From contig OY998175.1 in assembly GCA_963921935.1 (NCBI GenBank), forward strand, positions 148,729,309 through 148,793,308: DNA of 64,000 bases, given 5' to 3'. A program made the translations under genes and the position numbers. A model generated the notes under the pieces. The model saw only the letters and a list, made by a program, of their open reading frames with translations. It was not told the origin of the DNA and did no database searches. Source of the DNA: Galeruca laticollis (taxonomy: Eukaryota; Arthropoda; Insecta; Coleoptera; Chrysomelidae). Shown one piece after another: positions 55,661-64,000 of the stretch (its first letter is position 1; the number at the start of each line of letters is the position of its first letter).

Positions 55661-58600
55661 ATCTTCAAGCTAATCCAATGGAATTGTGATGGATTTTTTC
55701 CTCGCCTGGAAAGAATCCAACAGCTCATATCCAATGAGAACACTCAAATCCTGTGTCTCCAAGAAACAAATGCCACAATCTCGAAACTTCCCCACCTAAA
55801 AAACTTTGAAGGCTACCATCACATACGCAATAATTGCAATAGAGCCAGTGGCGGTACTTCGATTTTCGTTTCTAACGACATATTTTCATCCCTTCTACCC
55901 CTAAATACCGACCTTGAAGCTGTTGCTGTATCCATATGGCTCCCGAATAAATTAAATGTGTGCAGTATATACATTCCCCCAAACCATTGTCTAAAAGAAG
56001 AAGAACTAGCAAACCTCATTTTTCAACTACCTCATCCCTACATTCTAGTAGGAGATTTCAATGCGCATAATAACTTGTGGGGATCCAACTCAACGTATGG
56101 TAAGGGTAAAATAGTGGAAAATGTATTAAACTGTACAAATGCGTGCCTACTAAATACAGGATCCAATACACACCTTAACTTCTCCTCTAGTTCTTTCTCC
56201 GCCATAGATCTCAGTCTATGCGATCCTAAATTAGCTCCCACATTAACTTGGCGTACTGTCGATGATTTACATGATAGTAATCATTTCCCTATCGTTATAT
56301 CTTCCATTGCCTCTCAAAACCCAAAAATCTCAACCAGGACTTTCTGGCGACTAAACAATGCTGACTGGAAAAGTTTTACATCACAAACAGAAGATGTCCT
56401 ACATTCTCTTAAGTTTTCCGAAAGCGTTGATGATAATATCGCAATACTCTCAAATTCTATTTTGTCAGCTGCTGAACTACATGTAGGTAAAACTAATATA
56501 TCCCATCCTAAGAAAAGTGTTCCTTGGTGGAATTCCTCTTGCAAAGACGCTGTACAACAACAAAACATAGCATTAAAACTGTTCCGACAAAACAATACCC
56601 CTGAAAATCTCATCAATCTCAAAAAAGCCAGAGCAAAATCTAATTCATTATCAAACAAAGCAAAAAATCCTCCTGGGAAAACTATGTTTCGACAATAAGC
56701 GAAAACACAAATCCCAGTCAAGTATGGAAAAAGATCAGAGGTATACAGGGAAACAAAACCAATAATGGAATTCCCCATCTTGTTTCAAATGATGCGGTAA
56801 TAAATAATGACCATGAAATAGCGAAGATCATAGCTGAAAATTTCGAAGACAAATTCCGAAGTAGGCTACACCCAAACATTGCAAATACTTATACTAATAA
56901 CTCTTTATCATGCCCAATTCCATCAAATCAAGATATAGACTCACTCAACCTACCTTTCTCTCACCAGGAACTTATTACTGCGTTAAAATCGTGCAAAAAT
57001 TCCGCTGCTGGTCCTGATGACCTGCCATGTATTTTCCTTAAAAAACTTGATTTCTTAGGTCAACTCAAACTTTTAGAACTGTTTCAACTTAATATGGACC
57101 TCTAACATGTTTCCAAGCCTCTGGCGACTATCCGTCATAATTCCCTTGAAAAAACCTGATCAGCCGACAACCTCCCCCAAGTCCTATAGGCCCATCTCAT
57201 TAACCTGTACAATGTGCAAAGTCATGGAAAAAATGATCAATAAAAGATTGATATGGTATTTAGAAAAACACAACATTTTATCAGAAGACCAATCTGGATT
57301 TCGGCGGCACAGGTCAACAAAGGACAATTTGATAACGTTGCAAACTCATATCTCCACCGCTCTAAACAAAAAACAACAAACTATACTTGCTACATTTGAT
57401 ATAGAAGGTGCATTCGATACAATACACAGAAATGTCATACTTGAGAAATTATCCTATCACAATATTAATGGAAATATATTCTTTTTATCGCTTAGATCCT
57501 TCAAAGTATCTGTTAATGGTATCCTTTCCTCAACATTCAATCAAACCGACGGATTACCCCAAGGCTCGGTACTCAGTCCCACACTCTTCAACCTCGTAAC
57601 AAATGATCTTTGTTCTAACTTCTCTGCTCCTGTTAGATGCACGATGTATGCCGATGACTTATTATTATATTGCCACGGTCAGTCAGTGTCCACTTCCTCC
57701 TCTATAATTCAATCCGCGGTAAACTCCCTGTCCAACAAGATAAAATTATTGGGACTCTCTTTATCCCCAACAAAATCCAAAGTCATCAATTTTAGTAAGT
57801 CTTCAATAAACTCTACCCCTAATATTATAATCAACAACGTCCCCCTTCAGGTTGTAAATCACTGCAAAATATTGGGTATGATATTTGACTCCCGTCTCAA
57901 TTGGAAAAAACATATTCTAGATACTAAGAGCGAAGGATACAGACGACTAAACATCATAAAAACCCTCTCTCACTTCCATTGGGGCGCTGACGAAACTTCT
58001 CTCCTAAAAATATACAGATCCCTTATTCGATCTAAATTAGACTATGGCTGCTTCGTATATATATCTGCATCTAAATCACATATCAATGTCTTGAACTCGA
58101 TACACAATACAGCTCTTCGCCTGTGTCTGGGGGCGTTCAGGTCTAGCCCGGTAGAAAGTCTCTACTGCGAAGCAAATGAACCTCCTCTATGGATAAGACG
58201 TCAACATTTATTACTTAACTATATTATCTCGGTATCTTCCAATCCCCTTAACCCAGTATACAGCTTGTTTACCGATGATAGCTTACAGAATACCTCAACA
58301 TCCTCAACAATAATACCCTTACCTTCACTACTAAAAACAATGCCAATCAAAATTGATATTTCTCAAACATTTCCTCTACCTCTTCCCCTAATGCCGCCAT
58401 GGACGAAAAACATTCCTCATATCAACACATCTCTCACAACTCTGAATAAAAATGAAACACCAAACGATCTAATTAAACAAACTTTTCTGGATATAATATA
58501 CCGAAATGACTACGATTTAGTACTATATACTGATGCCTCGAAAAATGAAACAGGAGTCGGTTGTGCTGTAACAACATTAGATTCTCCAATCTTCTCTTCC

Positions 58601-59326
58601 ACAATATCATCAACTTGTATTGTACATACCGGCGAACTCTATAGTATACTTCAGGCCTTCAAACATATTTCCCCTCCCAATAAAAATGTCTGCATATGTA
58701 CAGACTCACTTGCATCTATACACTCCATTAAAGATATATACAGTGACCATCCTCTTGTACAGAATATCCACGACTCCTACCAACTCTCCTTTTCCCAAAA
58801 TATAACAGTTACCATTCTATGGACACCATCTCACATCGGTATAATGGGAAACGAACTAGCTGATCAACTAGCTAAAAGGGCCACAACTTTAAACTATTAC
58901 GCACATAACATCCAAATTGCATCCGATCTCAAGCAAGTCATCAAGCATAAGATCAAATCTCTATGGCAAAATCATTGGAACTCCATCCCGACAAAATTGC
59001 AAAAAATTCAACCTTCATTAAGCCATCCTTACTATATTGGAGCTTCAAATCTCTCAAGACAAGACTAAGCGGTGCTGAGAAGACTAAGAATCGGTCACAC
59101 TAGATTCACTCATGGCTACCTTATGTCATCCAACATTCGGCCATTCTGTTCAACCTGTAACTGCATCTACACCGTTGAACACATTATTCTAGAATGCCAA
59201 CAGTACACAACTAGAAGACAACAGCTCAACCTCAAAGGAAGTCTCCAAGAGGTACTCGGAAATCCAGATAATGTCCCCTCCGTTCTCCAGTTCCTGAAAG
59301 ACGTACAGCTATACCACAAAATATAA
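55661..59326 (+). pseudogene. I-like LINE ORF2: endonuclease, reverse transcriptase, RNase H
   Basis: The frame is open from about 55661 (LIQWNCDGFFPRLERIQQ). The endonuclease has ILCLQETN, YILVGDFNAHNNLWGS, FSAIDLSLCDPK and LHDSNHFPIVIS, where the usual SDH is SNH. Frameshifts are near 56665 and 57105. The RT (57107-58250) has KSYRPISLTCTMCKVMEKMI, FDIEGAFDTIHRNVILEKL, GLPQGSVLSPTLFNLVTND and MYADDLLLYC. RNase H has LYTDASKNETGVG, HTGELYSILQA, CTDSLASIHSI and TPSHIGIMGNELADQLAKRA. A TAA at 59066-59068 interrupts the C-terminal zinc tail (LRIGHTRFTHGYLM, CSTCNCIYTVEHIILEC). Confidence 0.88.
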
Positions 59327-59530
59327 TATATTTATTGTATACTTATACTGTACCTGTGCGAGTGGCCTTTGTAGCCGAGCACGTTAATTGCAATAAAAAA
59401 AAAACTTGAATGGGATGAGGAAATAAAGAATGGAACAATTTCTCAAGAACAATCTTACGAGTTAAAAATTTAAAAATTCCCCGTCATTTATTATTAACAA
59501 AAGAGATAGCGAAAATTGAACTGGAATAAA

Positions 59531-60189
59531 ATTTCGTAGTTTTCGAAAAAAATCCAACATACAGTAACATAAAATAATAATTTTTTCGGATGACATGAAT
59601 GTTAAAATGTATGCAAACAATATAAAATGTAGAAAAGGATTAATATCCTATGGTTTGAATACACTTCAAAAATTGAATGGTTCCCAAATGGTCTAGTCGA
59701 CAAGTGAGTTCCCTGCGAAAAATTGTTAGAAGAAGTACTTACTTTTAAAAATTTCTGGAAATGAAAATTTCAAGTTTTTATTAAAAAAAAATAAAACGGG
59801 GAAGTTTGTTAATAATTAAAAAACTATAAGTGATAACGATAGTTTGAAAAAAGATCCTTAAAGAGGAGGAAATTTACTAAGAAAATTCTCGACTCCCGGA
59901 ACTCAAGGTTAATAACCAGTAATTTATATTTAATGCTGAAAATAGGCTCCCGCGCGGCCGCTACTAAGGGGCGCGTCGAAGCGAATGAGAGAGTACAACA
60001 CAAAAATGTTTTTTTAAGTATCAAACATTAATTCAAAAATTTGTAAAAACTATCGTATAATTTGAAGGAATCAATTCACGTTGGAAAGAAAATTCCATCC
60101 ATTTTTCAAAAAGATAAGCTATCTAATTCCTTTTGGATTTTTTTGGAATATTTTATATTTCCGGTTTCATTTCAGATAATGGCATAAAT
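59531..60189. other. Intron 9 segment before the satellite
   Basis: AT-rich and non-coding by eye apart from a compact GC cluster at 59946-59980 (CTCCCGCGCGGCCGCTACTA). No repeat recognised. Confidence 0.4.
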
Positions 60190-62460
60190 TAATTTCGAAA
60201 CAATAACTCCTTCTATAGTTTGCTGTAGTTTCTCAAAGGATGTTTTTTATTAAACACTGATTGAGAATTTATCACTAAATTATTTATATACAGAAATTAG
60301 GTTAATTTGTAAAATGACATCTGGATATATATGAAATGATATTATGAGGACAGTTCTTATGCGCGTTCGGGTGTTCGGTGACAATTCAAAATTATTAATA
60401 ATATGTCCGAAACGATATATGAATTCAATAGCTGCATTTTCTCTAAAAAAACGTTCAAATAATCGAATTTTACAAATTTTGATTAGACCTGTATTCACGT
60501 CGAAAGCGAAATATCACAGATCACGCGAAGACATATATATGAAATAGTTTGGGGACCTTTGTAGTAGATTAATAAGGATTGAAAATTACTAATACCGTAA
60601 TCTGTATCAAATTATTAATATGTCCGAAACGATAAATGGAGTCAATCGCTGCGTTTTCTATAAAAAACGTTCAAATAATCGAATTTTGATTAAACCTATA
60701 TTCACGTCGAAAGCGAAATATCACAGATCACGCTAAGACATATTTATAAAATAGTTTGATGACCTTTGTAGTAGATTAATAACGAATGAAAATTATTAAT
60801 CCCGTAATCTGTATCAAATTATTGATAATATGTCCGAAACGATAAATGGAGTCAATCGCTGCGTTTTCTATGAAAAACGTTCAAATAATCGAATTCTACA
60901 AATTTTGATTAAACCTGTATTCACGTCGATAGCGGAATATCACAGATCACGCGAAGCCATATATATGAAATATTTTGGGGACCTTTATAGTAGATTAATA
61001 ACGTTTGACAATTAGTAATCCGGTAACTGTATCAAATTCAAACTTGTTAACTACTCTTAATTACTTACATACTATATTCCATTTTGAGCGACATGATATG
61101 CAAATTTTCATGATGAAAAAATATCTGGAAGTCCACGAAGAGACATACATATAAGATAGATAATTCGAGGACACGTCGTTATACGAAATGTTTACTATGG
61201 GGTTATCTAAAAAATTTCGATACAATAACTTCTTCTATCGTTTGCTGTAGTGCCCCACGGAGGTTTTTATTGGTTTTTTATTGAGAACTTATCAATAAAT
61301 CATTTATATACAGAAGGTGGATAAATTTGTAAAATAACATCTGGATATACATGAAATGATATTATGAGGACAGTTCTTATGCGCGTTCGGGTGTTCGATG
61401 ACAATTCAAAATTATTAATAATATGTCCGAAACGATATATGAATTCAATAGCTGCATTTTCTCTAAAAAACGTTCAAACAATCGAATTTTACAAATTTTG
61501 ATTAAACCTGTTTTCACGTCGAAAGCGAAATATCACGCGAAGACATATATATGAAATAGTTTGGGGACCATTGTAGTAGAATTATAACGATTGAAAATTA
61601 TTAATCCCGTAATCTCTATCAAATTATTATTAATATGTCCGAAACGATAAATGGAGTCAATCTCTGCGTTTTCTATAAAAAACGTTCAAATAATCGAATT
61701 CTACAAATTTTGATTAAATTGGTATTCACGTCGAAAGCGAAATATCCCAGATCACGTGAAGACATATATATGAAATAGATTCGGGACCTTCGTAGTAGAT
61801 TAATAACGATTGGAAATTAGTAATCCGGTAATCTGTATCAAATTCAATCTTGTTAATTTCTCTTTATTACTTGTAACATTCTATATCTATAAAAAAAATC
61901 TGGTAGTCCACAACGAGGCATACAAATAAAATACATAGTTCGAGGATACGTTGTTATACGCCATGGGGACATCCTGAAAATTTCGAAACAATAACTCCTT
62001 CTATAGTTTGCTGTAGTGTCTCAAAGGATGTTTTTTATTAAACACTGATTGGGAAATTAACTATCTCGACCCTTACTTCGTGGAATCTACTCATATTAGT
62101 GTTTTAAATGTTAATTTTTTAGAATTTTTAACATGTTTCATTATATTGTGGAATTAGCTAGAAACGTTGAGTTTCATTTAAAACACTAACTGATTGAGAA
62201 TTTATCACTAAATTATTTATATACAGAAATTAGATTAATTTGTAAAATAACATCATGATATACATGAAATGATATTATGAGGACAGTTCTTATGCGTGTT
62301 AGAGTATTTGGTGACAATTGAAAATTATTATCAATATGTCCGAAACGATATATGTATTCAATCGCTGCATTTTCTATAAAAATCGTTCAAATAATCAAAA
62401 TTATTAATTTGGTAATCTGTATCAAATTTAAACTCGATAATCATTCTTATCCACGACTGT
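60190..62460. repeat. Two-tier satellite: leader plus 3, 2 and 1 subunits of about 210 bp
   Basis: A leader of about 200 bp (TTTCGAAACAATAACTCCTT, TCATTTATATACAGAA-like, CATGAAATGATATTATGAGG, TTCTTATGCGCGTTCGGG) starts at about 60190, 61212 and 61978. It is followed by about 210-bp subunits beginning ATTATTAATAATATGTCCGA (60391, 60611, 60818; 61411, 61623; one truncated at about 62319). A spacer (61027-61211, 61835-61977) closes each block. Subunits share CGTTCAAATAATCGAATT, TTCACGTCGAAAGCGAAATA and CCGTAATCTGTATCAAATT. No open frame is conserved across units. A LINE fragment interrupts the third block at 62052-62188. Confidence 0.88.
62052..62188 (+). mobile_element. 137-bp LINE 3'-end insertion with 8-bp target duplication
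   Basis: Flanked by ACTGATTG at 62044-62051 and 62189-62196. Uninterrupted satellite copies have the 8-mer only once, so the boundaries are certain. The insert (TATCTCGACCCTTACTTCGT, GGAATCTACTCATATTAGTG ... CATTTAAAACACTA) matches the 3' UTR of the minus-strand LINE that ends at 14152. It is therefore a severely 5'-truncated copy of that family. It lacks a long poly-A tail. Confidence 0.85.
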
Positions 62461-62650
62461 TGTATGTTGTACCCATTATACAACTGTTTGCTCGACCCTA
62501 ATAATACCCATCAATCACAGCAGTGATTAATGAATCATTAAACACTGCTGTCCGATGATCCCTTAATTTATCTATAATATATTGTTTTGCTACAAAAAAC
62601 CGTTTTTTAAAATTCTATCGTGTAAACCACTAATTATCAAATCACTAAAA

Positions 62651-63683
62651 ATGGATATGGAAAATGAAAATTACTTTTTTTAACACCACCAGAAATTAGA
62701 GAAGCTGCTGAAGTTGCCTCATTAAATTTATTGCCGGAAAAGTCAAGAAAAGTATATAATATGGCCTATGAATCTTTTTTGAACTGGCAAAAGGAAAAGA
62801 AATCCACTTCTTTTCCTGAATCGACTTTGTTAGTATACTTTACTGAATTATCCGCAAAATATAAATCTTCAGGGGATTATTAAAACGAAAATCAGAAGGG
62901 TTTCATCCTAAGAGAGCAAAAACTTTTTCTAGCGAAGATATCAATAACTTTTTAACTGAAGCATCTGATGATGAATACCTAGCAACAAAAGTAAGATATT
63001 AAGTAAATCTTTCATATAGTTATTTCAATACATTCTGTAATTTGAGGTTGCTTTAATAATGGGAGTAATGGGTGCATGTAGAAGTAATGAGTTATATGAA
63101 ATGAAAATAACGCATTTACAAGATCTTGAATCAGCTTTTTTGGTTAATGTGCCAAATACCAAAATAAAAATTTGCCGAAAATTTACTGTTACGGATAACT
63201 TTTACAAAATATGCCAGACATATATAAATCTTCGATCAAGTCATGTAACGAGTGACACATTCTTTTTAAATTACCAAAATAGTAAATATACAACTCAGAG
63301 AATTGGAATAAACAAATTTACAAAAATGGGAAAGGATAACGCTGCTTTCCTGAAATAACCGAATCCAGAACAATATTCTGGGCACAGTTTCCGCAGATCT
63401 TCTGCAAAAATACTGGTTGACGCAGGCGGGGATATTACTGCTCTCAAAAGGCACGGTGGATGGAAGTCCATCGCCGTGGCAGAAGGCTATATAGATGACC
63501 CCGTCAAAAATAAAACCGATACGGCCAACAAAACAGCATCTTCAATTCAACCAAACGAATCAATATACTTATAATTCAAATGTTTCGACAAGTCGCCAAA
63601 ACATTAGTTTTGATGTTAATTCTATCCCTGCGATTAACTTGACCTATTGTTCAAATATTACAATTATTAATAACTATAAATAA
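62651..63683 (+). pseudogene. Crypton-type tyrosine recombinase transposon, internally deleted
   Basis: ATG 62651 opens MDMENENYFF. A shift gives TPPEIREAAEVASLNLLPEK, MAYESFLNWQKEKKS and LLVYFTELSAKYKSS. About 35 residues of the core-binding domain are then missing before LLKRKSEGFHPKRAKTF. A 56-bp intron (62991-63046, GTAAGA..TTTGAG) leads to VALIMGVMGACRSNELYEMK, with the catalytic Arg. A stop at 63356-63358 precedes QYSGHSFRRSSAKILVDAG (HxxR) and KRHGGWKSIAVAEGYIDD, with the nucleophilic Tyr. A final shift near 63545 yields the tail NVSTSRQNISFDVNSIPAIN, ending at 63683. All catalytic residues of a tyrosine recombinase are visible, but the gene is broken four times. Confidence 0.85.
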
Positions 63684-64000
63684 ATACCATCATCTTGTTA
63701 TATTATATACGTAATATTTGTTAAGTTGAATAAATATATTTTTGTGTTAATTATTATGAGATATTATACGATTAATATAATTTTTGATAACTATGTTCTG
63801 CGTATAAATGAAAAATAATTTATTGTATGAAGTCTTTCTCAGAATAAAATAATAGTGTTTGTAATAATGTAACAAAATTTTCCAACAAATAAACTTCAAC
63901 AAAAATATTTAGTAGTCGTGGATAAAGTATAGTATTCTACTCGCGTATAATTAGTTATTATTTCCTCGGTGATTTATGCCACTCGCTGGCGCTCGTGGCA
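63684..64000. other. Window end, nothing recognised
   Basis: AT-rich sequence after the Crypton. The last 20 bases (CTCGCTGGCGCTCGTGGCA) are GC-rich and may begin another repeat or exon. I cannot assign them. Confidence 0.4.

Larger units (their letters stand above)
53939..59399 (+). mobile_element. I-like LINE, 5.46 kb, with 12-bp target-site duplication
   Basis: Inserted into the BEL reverse transcriptase. AAAAACTTGAAT stands at 53927-53938 and again at 59400-59411. The extent of the leading A's is uncertain because the element ends in an A tail. The 5' end reads CATTCCTATGCTGGTAGCCG; the 3' UTR ends GTTAATTGCAATAAAAAA. ORF1 and ORF2 (endonuclease, RT, RNase H, zinc tail) are all present, so this is essentially full length but carries at least four frameshifts and one nonsense codon. 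It is related to the shorter copy at 11170-13020. Confidence 0.9.
50842..59530 (+). mobile_element. BEL/Pao LTR retrotransposon remnant, split by a LINE
   Basis: Gag (to 52242), protease (52243-52599) and reverse transcriptase (52600-53938 and 59400-59530) are in the typical BEL order on the + strand. The coding sequence KIWLQKLE at 53911-53938 is broken by the 5.46-kb LINE and resumes as KLEWDEEIKNGT at 59400. After about 59530 recognisable sequence ends, so RNase H, integrase and the 3' LTR are missing. No 5' LTR was identified. Frameshifts throughout. Confidence 0.85.

Noticed and set aside
57107..59068. An intact, active reverse transcriptase gene (653 codons)
   Set aside because: The palm motifs are intact, but it is cut from its endonuclease by frameshifts near 56665 and 57105 and stopped at 59066-59068, so the element cannot be autonomous.
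60190..62460. CRISPR array
   Set aside because: Units are about 210 bp without short identical repeats and unique spacers, and the genome is eukaryotic.
62651..63683. Phage or bacterial integrase acquired by horizontal transfer
   Set aside because: The recombinase has an intron, AT-rich eukaryotic context and a second relative at 24268-25300, all as expected for Cryptons.
44980..64000. Further exons of the M16 peptidase
   Set aside because: I scanned the + strand open stretches for the expected C-terminal M16 sequence and saw none flanked by splice sites. All recognisable coding pieces here belong to transposons.

Overview
This is an AT-rich stretch of animal, almost certainly insect, nuclear DNA. 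The evidence is GT-AG introns in a conserved metallopeptidase gene, long (TA)n microsatellites, and a dense, nested load of insect-type transposable elements: RTE-, I/R1- and Jockey/CR1-like LINEs, a BEL/Pao LTR retrotransposon, mariner-, hAT-, piggyBac- and Harbinger-like DNA transposons, and Crypton-type tyrosine recombinases. A large-genome beetle would fit, but the species cannot be read from the sequence. Nothing looks bacterial.

The only host gene I can defend is on the + strand: an M16-family zinc metallopeptidase of the C05D11.1-like type. Nine consecutive coding exons (5628-5799, 6016-6257, 6363-6572, 6630-6752, 6811-7065, 22700-22966, 23161-23589, 35547-35964, 44727-44979) join in phase without a stop into about 789 codons. 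They include an HTLEH zinc motif. I could not find the C-terminal exon(s) (roughly the last 200 residues expected for the family), so they probably lie beyond position 64000. Introns 1-4 and 6 are 58-216 bp long. Introns 5 (15.6 kb), 7 (12.0 kb), 8 (8.8 kb) and 9 (over 19 kb) are swollen by transposons.

Layout. Bases 1-5270, upstream of the gene: decayed mariner, possible Harbinger and THAP fragments, an RTE fragment arranged as if by twin priming, TA arrays and a MITE with long inverted repeats. Intron 5: tRNA-like SINE heads, diverged duplications, a Tc1-type MITE, a truncated I-like LINE interrupted by a Harbinger-type MITE, a nearly full-length LINE on the minus strand (about 14152-19250), a 170-bp tandem array and a dead DDE transposase. 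Intron 7: a Crypton (minus), LINEs on both strands, and a LINE whose tail ends about 35 bp before the exon 8 acceptor. Intron 8: piggyBac (minus), a tyrosine recombinase-Myb relic, and an element with perfect 46-bp terminal inverted repeats carrying a nested hAT transposon. Intron 9: a decayed multi-exon gene resembling DUF7869 proteins (minus), a hAT MITE, a BEL/Pao element split by a 5.46-kb I-like LINE with its target-site duplication, a two-tier satellite array and a second Crypton.

Every transposon coding region examined carries frameshifts, stops or truncations, so I see no autonomous element. The intact system is the peptidase gene, spliced across a transposon graveyard. Family names are assigned from motifs read by eye, without database searches.
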